64,000 nt of DNA, taken from NCBI GenBank assembly GCA_029210045.1, contig JARGNX010000004.1:1-64000 (forward strand). Direction: 5' to 3'. Numbering within the stretch: position 1 is the stretch's first letter; the number at the start of each line of letters is the position of its first letter. Position numbers and translations under genes: made by a program. Below are positions 51,371-60,268 of the stretch, in pieces. Source of the stretch: Coxiellaceae bacterium (lineage in GTDB: Bacteria > Pseudomonadota > Gammaproteobacteria > Coxiellales > Coxiellaceae). The notes under the pieces were generated by a model. That model saw only the letters and a list, made by a program, of their open reading frames with translations. It was not told the origin of the DNA and ran no database searches.

Positions 51371-51518
51371 TAATGATTTCACCTAATCACTATAATAAAA
51401 TTACATTCCTAACAAACTTTATATGACTATTTTCGATATTTGAAGAAGACTTAAAGTTTCATTAAACTCTCGCCTTATTAAAAAAATTAAGGTGCTTTCT
51501 GACCTTGACATAAACAAT

Positions 51519-52913
51519 ATGGAAATAAGCAATATGATGAATGAACCGCCAAGGTATACAAAAAACATACCGGTGCTGGGTGCTGCAAAAGCGTATGCGA
51601 AGTATGGCCCGTTATTTTTAAAAAAATTACAGCACGAGCTGGGTGATACCTTTAGTTTTAAATTACTGAATAAATGGGTCACTATAAGTTTTGCAGATGG
51701 CTTTGTACGCAAATTTTACCGATCAAATGAAGACGAATTAAGTTTTATTAATCCATTGACGCGGGTTCGGTTACCGCAAATTATTGGTGCGGTGGCATCT
51801 GAAGATAAATGGGATGCGATGATGCACATTATGCAAAGTAAGCTAATGCCACATTATAATCGTATTATTTCAGACATTGATGAGGCAGTGCTGTTAAACC
51901 TAGATGGATTATTACCACACGATAATGGTACTATTGATTTAGCTGAGGCAATGGACCATCTTGTTATATCGATTAGCTGTCGCGCTTTGTGCATACCGAT
52001 GGCTGAAAATGTTGAGTTTATACATTTGATTAAACAGCTTGAAAAAAATGGCACGCATCAGCTTAAGCGCCCAGGAATGCTCGGCTTTGCTGTTATGAGA
52101 AAATGCAGGCAAGTGCGCCATAAAATCGCTGATATGTTACAGCAAGAAATAAATCGAAGAAGAAAGCTTAATCTGTCCTATGCGGATATGTTGCAATTTG
52201 TTATGGAGACGGATCTTAAGCAAATGCGAAGTGTCATTGGAGTGCCGCTCTATGAAAATTATAATAAAATGCCGGACCAATTTATCATAGACAGTGTTAT
52301 TGGTTTATTTTTCGGTTCAATCGCAAATACTAACTCGGTGTTAGTTAATGCTATCAGCCATATATTGTCAGACAATAAGCTGCACCAGGCACTTATAAAT
52401 GAAATCCAACTGAGTAAGGAAAATCTAAGCAATGACCGTTTGACCAAGGAAACGCTTAAGTGCTTTACTGCGATTGGTGATGTTGTTAGCGAAACCACTC
52501 GTTATTATTCTACTTTACTTTCATTTAGGCAGACCCAATCAGCGTTTCATATCCCTGACACTAATTACTGCATTCCTAACAAGCGGCTTATTGCTATCAG
52601 CCCGCAGATGCTGATGAAAAGCAATAAGCGTTTTACCAGCCCCGAATGTTTTAATCCAGGTAAGAATCGACTGTGTCCAGTAAGTGCAGAAAAGCCTGCT
52701 TATCGTCCAAACCTGGGTTTTGGTGATGGTGTGCATTACTGCAAAGGCGCGCGATTAGCTGATATTGAATGCAGGGTGATATTAATCCGTTTATTGCAAA
52801 AATATGCATTGGTGCCTTTAACTAGGGCAAACTTGGATCAAGTGAATTGGACAACCTTAGGTGTGGGTGTATTACAAAACCTGCCTCAAGTTAAATACAC
52901 AAAACTTTGTTAG
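51519..52913 (+). CDS. Cytochrome P450
   Basis: A heme-thiolate monooxygenase of 464 residues from the ATG at 51519 (alternatives: GTG 51492, ATG 51534). The heme-binding motif FGDGVHYCKGARLA has its Cys ligand near residue 408. The K-helix ExxR is in SETTRYY (near 325). In the I helix, FFGSIANTNS replaces the usual A/G-G-x-D/E-T: an Asn stands in for the acidic residue, similar to the clan of CYP7/CYP8 enzymes that act on sterols. There is no N-terminal anchor helix and no redox partner gene nearby. Substrate is unknown. It converges with ispA, with a 4-bp overlap. Confidence 0.88.
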   Translation: MEISNMMNEPPRYTKNIPVLGAAKAYAKYGPLFLKKLQHELGDTFSFKLLNKWVTISFADGFVRKFYRSNEDELSFINPLTRVRLPQIIGAVASEDKWDAMMHIMQSKLMPHYNRIISDIDEAVLLNLDGLLPHDNGTIDLAEAMDHLVISISCRALCIPMAENVEFIHLIKQLEKNGTHQLKRPGMLGFAVMRKCRQVRHKIADMLQQEINRRRKLNLSYADMLQFVMETDLKQMRSVIGVPLYENYNKMPDQFIIDSVIGLFFGSIANTNSVLVNAISHILSDNKLHQALINEIQLSKENLSNDRLTKETLKCFTAIGDVVSETTRYYSTLLSFRQTQSAFHIPDTNYCIPNKRLIAISPQMLMKSNKRFTSPECFNPGKNRLCPVSAEKPAYRPNLGFGDGVHYCKGARLADIECRVILIRLLQKYALVPLTRANLDQVNWTTLGVGVLQNLPQVKYTKLC

Positions 52914-53821
52914 TGGATACGTTGCACCAAGTAATGGGTGAGCTTTTGTAAGGCTTCAGTATTTACACTTAGCGAATTTAAAGCATCCAGTGCTTGTTGC
53001 AAATGTTCATCGCGCAGTTGTTGTGCCTTTTCAAATCCCAGTGTGCTGACGTAAGTCGATTTATTGGCTTGTTGATCAGACTGGCTAGGTTTGCCGAGTG
53101 TTTTGGTATCTTGGCTAACATCTAAAATATCATCATGGATTTGAAAGGCGAGACCAATGTGTTGGCCGTATTTGCTTAATGCATTTAAGGTCAGTGCATC
53201 TTCAACGTGTGCGCATTGTGCGCCTAATAATATACTGGCTTTAATTAATGCACCGGTCTTTAATAAATGAATGGTTTGCAGTTCATCAGCGCTAATGGTT
53301 TTGTTTTCGGCATCGATATCTAAAGCTTGACCGCCGACCATACCAGCAGGGCCTATCGCTTGGCTAAGGGTCACTAGCATTTGCAGTTGTTGTTCGGCGG
53401 TGTGCCATGGGCTATCAATGGCTAAAGTTTCAAATGCAAGGCTTTGTAAACCGTCACCGGCTAGAATAGCGGTGGCTTCATCAAAGGCGATATGGCAACT
53501 GGGTTGGCCGCGACGTATATCATCATCGTCCATGGCCGGTAAGTCGTCATGGATCAGTGAATAGGTATGAATATATTCGACTGCCATAGCGGCAGCGTCA
53601 CAACTGCTGTCATCAGCATCAAATAATTCAGCAATCATATAGACCAAGCATGGACGTAAACGTTTGCCACCTTGGGCGACGCTGTAGCGTATAGCGTTTT
53701 GTAAGTGTGCAGGTACCGATTTAGCTTGATCCAATTGGCATAACATCAATTCATTGACGCGGTCTTGGTAGCGTTGTAAATGATCTTGGATAGGGTTATC
53801 AACCGTCGGTTGCGTCATCAT
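52910..53821 (-). CDS. ispA: Farnesyl diphosphate synthase (polyprenyl synthetase)
   Basis: Condenses IPP with DMAPP and geranyl-PP to farnesyl-PP. The 303-residue protein shows the first Asp-rich motif DDLPAMDDDDIRRG and the second, FQIHDDILDVSQD. QGGKRLRP and GGQALDI also fit. The start is taken as the ATG at 53821, with AGGA upstream; a neighbouring ATG at 53818 is possible. It overlaps xseB. In many proteobacteria dxs follows ispA; here the P450 gene converges instead. Confidence 0.94.
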   Translation of the reverse strand: MMTQPTVDNPIQDHLQRYQDRVNELMLCQLDQAKSVPAHLQNAIRYSVAQGGKRLRPCLVYMIAELFDADDSSCDAAAMAVEYIHTYSLIHDDLPAMDDDDIRRGQPSCHIAFDEATAILAGDGLQSLAFETLAIDSPWHTAEQQLQMLVTLSQAIGPAGMVGGQALDIDAENKTISADELQTIHLLKTGALIKASILLGAQCAHVEDALTLNALSKYGQHIGLAFQIHDDILDVSQDTKTLGKPSQSDQQANKSTYVSTLGFEKAQQLRDEHLQQALDALNSLSVNTEALQKLTHYLVQRIH

Positions 53822-54053
53822 CAAAGTCCTGTAAATGATTGTCGATTAGAATTTTTACTTTTTGTTCGGTATCGGTGAGCGCTTGTTGGCATTGCTTAAC
53901 TAGTTTTACACCTTTTTCAAAGTGTTTTAAAGATTGGTCTAAGCTGATATCACCGCATTCCATTTGTTCGATCAAAGTTTCTAATGCTGCTAAATCTTTT
54001 TCTAAATTTGGCTTTTTTATAGCTGCAGCTTTAATGGTTTCTTTTGGGCTCAT
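53799..54053 (-). CDS. xseB: Exodeoxyribonuclease VII small subunit
   Basis: A small helical subunit that binds XseA in the single-strand exonuclease. It has 84 residues with the family pattern DLAALETLIEQMECGDISLDQSLKHFEKG. Its ATG directly abuts the hslO stop codon, and its 3' end overlaps ispA by 23 bp, so hslO-xseB-ispA form one transcription unit. Confidence 0.93.
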   Translation of the reverse strand: MSPKETIKAAAIKKPNLEKDLAALETLIEQMECGDISLDQSLKHFEKGVKLVKQCQQALTDTEQKVKILIDNHLQDFDDDATDG

Positions 54054-54926
54054 TTATTTGTCCTGTTCATTTGTGTCAAATATATCATCGACATCACCAC
54101 GAGTAAAATCATAGGTTTTTGCACAAAAATCGCAGCTCACTTGAATGCTGTGTTTTTCAGCGAGGATGTCGTATGCTTCATCTTTGCCCAGTGTGATGAT
54201 GGCATTTTGCATGCGAGGTAGGCTGCAGTCGCAATGAAAGCTGACAGGCTTTTGTTCAAATAGGCGGATATCCTGGCTGCTAAATAATTGATGTAGTAGC
54301 GCCTCATTATTGAGTGAATCAAATTGTTCAGTAATGTCTTGGTCAGCAAATTTTGCGGTTTCTAAATAGAAGTCTTGAGTGTCGGTTGTATTTTCAGAGT
54401 CTTGTTCCGGTAACAATTGCAGGAGTAAACCTACCGCTTGTTTGCCATTTGATTTAATCCAAAATTTAGTTGGCAATTGTTCTGATTGCACAAAATAATC
54501 TTCCAGTGCCCCGGCAACTGTTTGTTGACGAATAGGCACGATACTTTGATAGGGTTCTGTTTTATTGTTTTGTAAAAATGTCATGACTAACTTGCCTTGA
54601 TCGAGAGTGGACTCAAGGTCTTTAATCTCGATGGTTTCATCCCATTTAGCTAAACCAGACAGGCCAAGTTGATCATTGCATTTAGTGACTAATAAGGAGA
54701 TGGCTCCTTGATTTTGAAGTTGTACAATCAATTTGCCTTTAAATTTGACGGTAGACATCATGAGAGCGGTAGCAGCTAGGCTCTCGGCTAACAGGCTATT
54801 TACAGTCTGTGGGTATTGGTGCTGCTGCAAAATGGTCTGCAGTGAGTCATCAAGGCGCACTAATATGCCGCGAATTGATTTGTTGTCGAAGATAAAATGC
54901 TGGATGCTGTCCTGTTCGTTTGTCAC
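54054..54926 (-). CDS. hslO: Redox-regulated chaperone Hsp33
   Basis: A holdase activated by oxidation through a C-terminal zinc centre. The 290-residue protein has the substrate-binding N-terminal domain and the conserved CDCS then CDFCAKTYDF (CxC and CxxC pairs). It starts with GTG at 54926 and abuts xseB. The unit may help withstand oxidative stress, which fits a phagocyte-associated life style, but that is inference. Confidence 0.94.
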   Translation of the reverse strand: MTNEQDSIQHFIFDNKSIRGILVRLDDSLQTILQQHQYPQTVNSLLAESLAATALMMSTVKFKGKLIVQLQNQGAISLLVTKCNDQLGLSGLAKWDETIEIKDLESTLDQGKLVMTFLQNNKTEPYQSIVPIRQQTVAGALEDYFVQSEQLPTKFWIKSNGKQAVGLLLQLLPEQDSENTTDTQDFYLETAKFADQDITEQFDSLNNEALLHQLFSSQDIRLFEQKPVSFHCDCSLPRMQNAIITLGKDEAYDILAEKHSIQVSCDFCAKTYDFTRGDVDDIFDTNEQDK

Positions 54927-55035
54927 GTTTTGTCACCTATTATTCGAATGTTGACATGGTATCAGGTTTTCCCTATGAAGCAATGTTTGTTAAAATGCAG
55001 CGCAATATTGATTGATAGAGTGAAGGGTGAGTGGA

Positions 55036-55476
55036 GTGAATAGAGTAATTGCCGTAGTAGTTACGGCTTTAATGTTGTTTATGGCGCAAATGTCTTTTGC
55101 GGCGTCGCGTAAGCATTATGCGTATGGATATCGAGTAAAGGGAAAGTATTATCGTGTATTAACCCATCGCAGTGCGCATCATTATAAGAAGCGTGGCATC
55201 GCCTCGTGGTATGGCCCAGGATTCCAAGGTAAGCGTGCGGCAAATGGTAAGCGTTACAATATGTATGCGATGACAGCAGCCAGTAAGGTGTTACCGTTGG
55301 GCAGCATGGTAAAGGTCACTAATTTACGTAATCACCGTTCAGTGATCGTAAAAATTACTGATCGCGGACCCTTTGTGGGCAAGCGTATCATTGACCTGTC
55401 TTATTCGGCCGCTAGAAAGTTACACTCCGTTAGTCGGGGTGCTGTGCGCGTAGAAGTTGCAGCTATTACCGCTTAA
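55036..55476 (+). CDS. rlpA: RlpA-like septal/peptidoglycan protein
   Basis: A 146-residue exported protein with a signal peptide (VIAVVVTALMLFMAQMSFAA) and a double-psi beta-barrel domain: GIASWYGPGFQGKRAANGKR, AMTAASKVLPLGSMVKVTN, then KITDRGPFVGKRIIDLSYSA. The conserved Asp of the catalytic DRGPF is present. RlpA proteins bind denuded glycan and can act as lytic transglycosylases. This copy lacks the SPOR domain of E. coli RlpA. The GTG at 55036 is chosen with AAGGG upstream; a GTG at 55027 is also possible. The stop codon lies inside a palindromic repeat. Confidence 0.88.
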   Translation: MNRVIAVVVTALMLFMAQMSFAASRKHYAYGYRVKGKYYRVLTHRSAHHYKKRGIASWYGPGFQGKRAANGKRYNMYAMTAASKVLPLGSMVKVTNLRNHRSVIVKITDRGPFVGKRIIDLSYSAARKLHSVSRGAVRVEVAAITA

Positions 55477-55493
55477 GTAAGCGGGAATAGCTT
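55461..55493. repeat. Palindrome covering the rlpA-like stop codon
   Basis: AGCTATTACCGCTTA-AG-TAAGCGGGAATAGCT pairs at 14 of 15 positions. It is nearly the same sequence as 37892-37923, also placed over the end and stop of a gene, and again followed by TTTCTG and a CCCCC...GCGTAAGGT segment. Confidence 0.8.
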
Positions 55494-55526
55494 TCTGATA
55501 TGATAAAAACTCCCCCACGCGTAAGG

Positions 55527-56573
55527 TTAAGCGGAGCTGCTGTCGAAGTAGGTGCTTTGGCTTAGGCGGTGCAGGTGATGCGTGATATCGCAGTGATCAA
55601 ATGATTGCTCATACGTAAAGCCAAGTTTTTCAATGACGCGCAGTGACTGTTTATTATCTTCACTGGTGAAGCAAATAACGTTGTCTAACTGAAGTTTATT
55701 AAAAGCCAGATCCAATGCATACTGACCAATCTGCATAGCTAGGCCTTGTCCCCAAAAACCAGGCATGAGCGCATAAGCCAATTCAGTTTCGGGTTTATTT
55801 AATAAGGTGATATGACGTAAGCCGCCTTTGCCTACAAATTGTTGTGTAATATTCTCAAACCATGCCATTGGCCCAAATTGATATTGGTCCCAGTGTTCAA
55901 CATCTTTTGTTAATACGGTGTTGATTTTTTCGTGTGATAACTCTACACCATAGCAAGCAATAAAATCGGGGTTGTGATGCATGTTACAAAAATCATCAAG
56001 GCATGCGGGCTCGACTATGTGTCCTTGTAAGCGTTTGGTGAGTGCAAAAGGCTTGTGGATGGTCCAGTCAAAATAGGCTAGTTTGTTAATGTCTTCTATG
56101 TATTCTGATTTAGCAAAGGCATATTGATTGCTGTCAGTAAATTGCGGTGCCAGTTTTAGTTTTAATGTTTCATATACTTTGGCTTGTGCTGGGTAGCGAC
56201 GCATATAATCACGAAACAGGATATGGCGAAACCACCAGGCTGAATTCATATTGACTAAGTGAATTTGATGCGTTCGTGCACCATTGTCATCCTCTTTTTG
56301 AAAATAGCGACGAAACGGCAGGTCTTTTTCATATTTATTGATATAATCATACCCGCCTGTAATAAGTTTCTGGATGTGTGATTGGTTGAATCGATCCAAA
56401 TTGTGTACACCAATTAATATATCGATTACAGGTTTGGCTTGAATGCCACCAATCGAGGTGCTGCCGATGTGCTGTATATCGGCGATAACATCACCGAGCT
56501 GCTGTTTGAGCCAGGCAGATTCTTGCAAATAGGCTTGTGGCCAATTGGGATTATAGGGAGTTAGTCTAATCAT
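55527..56573 (-). CDS. GrpB domain fused to GNAT acetyltransferase
   Basis: A 348-residue two-domain protein. Residues 1-165 form a GrpB-type nucleotidyltransferase-fold domain (DIQHIGSTSIGGIQAKPVID, then HLVNMNSAWWFRHILFRDYM). Residues 180-335 form a RimJ-like GNAT domain (GPMAWFENITQQFVGKGGL, then AYALMPGFWGQGLAMQIGQ and NVICFTSEDNKQSLRVIEKL). Each domain is common alone; the fusion suggests a linked reaction such as cofactor or tRNA-related transfer, which is inference. No function can be named. The ATG at 56573 has no strong ribosome site. Confidence 0.85.
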   Translation of the reverse strand: MIRLTPYNPNWPQAYLQESAWLKQQLGDVIADIQHIGSTSIGGIQAKPVIDILIGVHNLDRFNQSHIQKLITGGYDYINKYEKDLPFRRYFQKEDDNGARTHQIHLVNMNSAWWFRHILFRDYMRRYPAQAKVYETLKLKLAPQFTDSNQYAFAKSEYIEDINKLAYFDWTIHKPFALTKRLQGHIVEPACLDDFCNMHHNPDFIACYGVELSHEKINTVLTKDVEHWDQYQFGPMAWFENITQQFVGKGGLRHITLLNKPETELAYALMPGFWGQGLAMQIGQYALDLAFNKLQLDNVICFTSEDNKQSLRVIEKLGFTYEQSFDHCDITHHLHRLSQSTYFDSSSA

Positions 56574-56703
56574 GTGGTTATTATCAAATAATTAAGAAAA
56601 ATATGCAAAATATTGATGCATCATACGTAACGATGTGTCGATATGCCATGGTGTGTAAGAAAGATCAACGTAAAGATTAAAAATTTAATGATAGGAGTTT
56701 GTA

Positions 56704-57138
56704 ATGAGAAATCCACTCGCTACGCTGATGATTGCTGAAGAGGCTCGTCGTAGGCGCGAAGCACAAGCAAGGCGGTCAGAGTCTGAGGATACGGATGTAG
56801 CATCTCAGTTTATAACCAAAGTGGTTGATAGGCCATTTCACCATCTAGGCGTAACTCAGTTGGTTCAGATGTTGCTTGCTTGTTATGAAAGCTCACAATC
56901 TTTTGATAAGGCTGGGGTAAAGGATTATTTGCATGATTTCGATAAGGCTATGGACGAAAATAGATTTCCAGCAGCGCTGAGTGCATTAAATGAAATAAGG
57001 CGCAGTACTGCTGAGCTTGATTATAGTGTAACTAATACGACTTCAATCAAAGCTGTAGACATTATGTCGGCACATATTATAGCTTTCAAGCAAAGTCACC
57101 TCGATTGTGAGGCGCTTGGTGGATTAACCTTGTCTTAA
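56704..57138 (+). CDS. Hypothetical helical protein before the T4SS
   Basis: A 144-residue protein of unknown family. Residues 10-26 are very basic (EEARRRREAQARR); the rest is mostly helical. No signal or membrane segment. AGGAG precedes the ATG. It lies 122 bp before the pilin-like virB2, on the same strand, but a hairpin intervenes, so membership in the T4SS operon is not certain. It could be a substrate or an unrelated small protein. Confidence 0.55.
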   Translation: MRNPLATLMIAEEARRRREAQARRSESEDTDVASQFITKVVDRPFHHLGVTQLVQMLLACYESSQSFDKAGVKDYLHDFDKAMDENRFPAALSALNEIRRSTAELDYSVTNTTSIKAVDIMSAHIIAFKQSHLDCEALGGLTLS

Positions 57139-57170
57139 AGTTAAATTCAAAAATAAAACTCAAATACGGT

Positions 57171-57202
57171 ATAGACTGACAAATTAATTTTTGGCAGTCT
57201 AT
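57171..57202. promoter_or_regulatory. Hairpin in the T4SS upstream region
   Basis: ATAGACTGAC and GGCAGTCTAT are complementary (one mismatch) around an AT-rich 12-bp loop. It may be a terminator of the upstream gene or a regulatory operator for the T4SS operon. It is followed by TTTTTTT near 57228. Confidence 0.45.
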
Positions 57203-57260
57203 CTGCATTGCGTGGTCGGTTCGATTTTTTTAAATCATTTTGTTGCTCCGGGGGTAAGGT

Positions 57261-57554
57261 ATGCGACGACTATTGAATCGACAAGCGCTGTGTGTTCTTT
57301 TTACTGTGTTGTCACCCAGTTTGGCATTTGCTGATACAGGTGGCGATGTCATCAGTAATGTCTTAAGCGGATTGATAGATTTACTCACATCAACACCTGC
57401 TCGTTTGGTTTTTGTTGTAGCGATTATTGGTATCGGTTATGGCACGCTAGCATTAGGTAAAATTCCAAAGCAGCGGGCTATCGCCACGGTGATTGGGATA
57501 GGCATAGTGTTTAGTGCCAGCTATATCTCGCAAAAAATGGGTTTGGGTGGTTGA
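57261..57554 (+). CDS. virB2: T4SS pilin-like subunit VirB2
   Basis: A 97-residue pilin precursor with a signal peptide (cut near LAFA-DTGG) and two hydrophobic helices (about 52-66 and 72-92). Length and layout are those of TrbC/VirB2 pilins. It is the first recognised T4SS gene and starts 1 bp before virB3. Mature pilin would form the outer-surface filament. Confidence 0.87.
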   Translation: MRRLLNRQALCVLFTVLSPSLAFADTGGDVISNVLSGLIDLLTSTPARLVFVVAIIGIGYGTLALGKIPKQRAIATVIGIGIVFSASYISQKMGLGG

Positions 57555-57555
57555 T

Positions 57556-57849
57556 ATGATGCAGCAAGCGCCATTAACACTTAGCCCGTTGTTTGTTGGA
57601 TTGACTCGCCCAGCAATGATGTGGGGCGTCAGTATGGAGTATTTAGGGGTATCCGTCATAATAGCGCTGTGCGGCTATATCATTTTTTTATCGCCACTAT
57701 TCCTGGTTTTATATATTCCATTACATATATTCGGCGTAATTTTATGTACGATAGATCATCATATTTTTCGTTTGTTATTTAAGAAAGCAGAGTGTTTACC
57801 CGTTCGTAATAAACTATTGTGGGGATGTCAATGCTATGAACCCTATTGA
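57556..57849 (+). CDS. virB3: T4SS inner-membrane protein VirB3
   Basis: A 97-residue protein: LSPLFVGLTRPAMMWGV, then two hydrophobic segments (about 30-48 and 52-69) and a polar end. This is the VirB3/TrbD layout. The ATG at 57556 is 2 bp after the virB2 stop. It overlaps virB4 by 14 bp. Confidence 0.88.
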   Translation: MMQQAPLTLSPLFVGLTRPAMMWGVSMEYLGVSVIIALCGYIIFLSPLFLVLYIPLHIFGVILCTIDHHIFRLLFKKAECLPVRNKLLWGCQCYEPY

Positions 57850-60268
57850 GCCTACAGTGAAGCGCGTGCAAGATGAAGCCGCCGTGTCGGCGCATATCGC
57901 AATTAGTCATTTTTGCACTGAAACCATATTAGAAACAGTCAATGGCGATTTGTTTTCAGTGATTAAACTGGAGGGCGTGCCATTTGAAACGGAGCCTGTT
58001 GAAGTAATTAATCAATGTAAAACTATTTGGCATAATGCCCTGGTAGCACTGGATTCGCATTTTTCATTGCTAGGTACATTACACAGGCGCAAAGTTGATT
58101 TTCAATTAGCAGGTGAGTTTAGTAATGCTTTTTCAAAACGTATTAATGAAAATTATTTGAAGGCCTACAGGCAATCGGCTATGTATGTTAATGATATTTA
58201 TCTGGTGATTAACTATAAATCATTTTTATCTTCAAAGCAGACTGGCTTTAAATATTGGTTTAAGTCAGGTAGTCAACGTTATCTGCAACATTTGCGTCAA
58301 GTGAAACGTCAGCAAGGTATAAAGCAATTACAACAAGCGACTTCACAGTTGTTGGTGTCACTGTCTGCATTTAAACCTCAGCTACTGGATAAAGGCCTCA
58401 TTCGATATGTCAGCTTAGTGATTAATGCTGGGCAGTCGGTAGCTATACCGTCTGAGCAATTCCATGCTGAAACAGATTTATCGACTTTAATTAGTAAGCA
58501 TCGATTGTTTTTTGGCAACTATATTCAGTTTCAAGGCGCGTTAAAGCCTGATTTGCGTTTTGCAGCCATGGTATCGATCAAACGGTATTGCAGTGATAGC
58601 GCTAGCATTATGCTGGACCCCATGTTGCGATTGGATGGTGAGTTTATTGCAACGCATAGTTTCACGGTGGCCAGTAAATCGGACGCAGATAAGTTGATTC
58701 AGCGCCACACTAATAAAATGCAGAACGTTGAGGATGCAGCGGTTAGTCAAATACAGGCATTAGCATCAGCACGTGATATGTTGGCCAGTGACCAAATGGT
58801 GATGGGATATCACCACAATAGTATAATGTTACTTGCGGATGATTTTGAGCAGTTAGATGGGTTGGTCGCTGAAACAATTAAATGCTACATGAATGCTGGT
58901 ATAGTTGCCGTTCGGGAAACGCTGGGTCAAGAGGCGGCCTTTTGGGCGCAATTGCCAGGCAATCAAAAATACATTGCACGTGCTAGTGTGATTAGTTCAA
59001 GAAACTATAGTGATTTTTTCCCGTTACATAATTATCGCAATGGTTATTATCATCAAAACCATTTAGGCAGTGCCTTAACTGTAGTTGAAACACCTGCACG
59101 CACACCTATGTGGTTTAACTTACACACGAAAGGACCGCTTGATAATCCTTCTCCAGGTCATACTACGCTGATTGGCGGTAATGGTTGTGGTAAAACGGTG
59201 GCTATGTGCTTTTTGGACGCACAATTGAATCGCTATGCTGGGCGAAGTTGGTTTTTTGATCGTAATCGAGGTGCAGAGATCTATATTCGTGCCTGTGGTG
59301 GTCACTATGCCGTACTGTCGCCTAATCATGCTGACACGATAGAATTTAATCCACTGCAGTTAAAAGGCACGGCACGTAATCGCCAATTTTGTATGCAATG
59401 GTTAGTGCAGCTGGTAAAAAAAGAAGGTGAAATAGATATACCTGAAACGGTAGTGGCGGATTTACAGCAATGTATCGATTATGTTTATGATCAGTTGGCC
59501 CCTCAATATCGTAACTTAACCAATGCAACAAAAATATTGCCGATAACCTTTGAGCGATGGTTACGTCTGCGACGTTGGCTGCGCAGTGATGGTATTCACC
59601 CTGATGGTGAATACGCCTATTTGTTTGATCATGATACTGATGCTTTGCACATCGCCGATAAAATGGCATTTGATATGACGCATTTCTTGGATAATGAGCC
59701 ACCATCAGTATTAGCAGCTGTAAGTATGTATCTGTTTTATCGCATGGAGTGTCAATTAGATGGGCGTTTGACATCGGTGTTTATGGATGAAGCTTGGCAA
59801 TATCTGGATAATCCTTATTGGCAAAATAAGATTAAAAAATGGCTGCCAACGTTACGTAAATTAAACTGTCATGTGATTCTTGCCACGCAGTCACCTAAGA
59901 GTGTTATTGATTCGACAATCAGTCACATTATTTTAGATAATTGCGCTACTCATTTGTATTTTGCAAATCCTCAAGCAAAAGCGGAGGACTATATAAATGG
60001 ATTTAATCTGACTCAGTCTGAGTTTATAGCGATTAAAAGTAATGAGTCTCAATCGCGGTTGATGTTATATAAACAAGGGCATGAATCATCACTTATTACA
60101 TTAAACTTATCGGGTCTCGGTGAATTACTACCCATTTTGTCTGCTACACAAACATCGATTAACCGTTTGGATGAGATTCGTCGTGTTGTCGGCAATAGGC
60201 CTGATGAGTGGTTACCATTGTTTCTTAACGGGGGGGGAAGTCATGCTAATGCGACAGCTGATTTATAG
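57836..60268 (+). CDS. virB4: T4SS ATPase VirB4
   Basis: An 810-residue AAA-like ATPase that powers assembly and substrate export. The Walker A motif is GGNGCGKTVAM (near residue 447) and the Walker B region is SVFMDEAWQYLDNPYW (near 648). The N-terminal CagE/TrbE-type domain and C-terminal RecA-like domain are both present; the length is normal for VirB4. Near its end is a run of eight G (60229-60236), which also lies in front of virB5 and serves as part of its ribosome site. Confidence 0.96.
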   Translation: MNPIEPTVKRVQDEAAVSAHIAISHFCTETILETVNGDLFSVIKLEGVPFETEPVEVINQCKTIWHNALVALDSHFSLLGTLHRRKVDFQLAGEFSNAFSKRINENYLKAYRQSAMYVNDIYLVINYKSFLSSKQTGFKYWFKSGSQRYLQHLRQVKRQQGIKQLQQATSQLLVSLSAFKPQLLDKGLIRYVSLVINAGQSVAIPSEQFHAETDLSTLISKHRLFFGNYIQFQGALKPDLRFAAMVSIKRYCSDSASIMLDPMLRLDGEFIATHSFTVASKSDADKLIQRHTNKMQNVEDAAVSQIQALASARDMLASDQMVMGYHHNSIMLLADDFEQLDGLVAETIKCYMNAGIVAVRETLGQEAAFWAQLPGNQKYIARASVISSRNYSDFFPLHNYRNGYYHQNHLGSALTVVETPARTPMWFNLHTKGPLDNPSPGHTTLIGGNGCGKTVAMCFLDAQLNRYAGRSWFFDRNRGAEIYIRACGGHYAVLSPNHADTIEFNPLQLKGTARNRQFCMQWLVQLVKKEGEIDIPETVVADLQQCIDYVYDQLAPQYRNLTNATKILPITFERWLRLRRWLRSDGIHPDGEYAYLFDHDTDALHIADKMAFDMTHFLDNEPPSVLAAVSMYLFYRMECQLDGRLTSVFMDEAWQYLDNPYWQNKIKKWLPTLRKLNCHVILATQSPKSVIDSTISHIILDNCATHLYFANPQAKAEDYINGFNLTQSEFIAIKSNESQSRLMLYKQGHESSLITLNLSGLGELLPILSATQTSINRLDEIRRVVGNRPDEWLPLFLNGGGSHANATADL

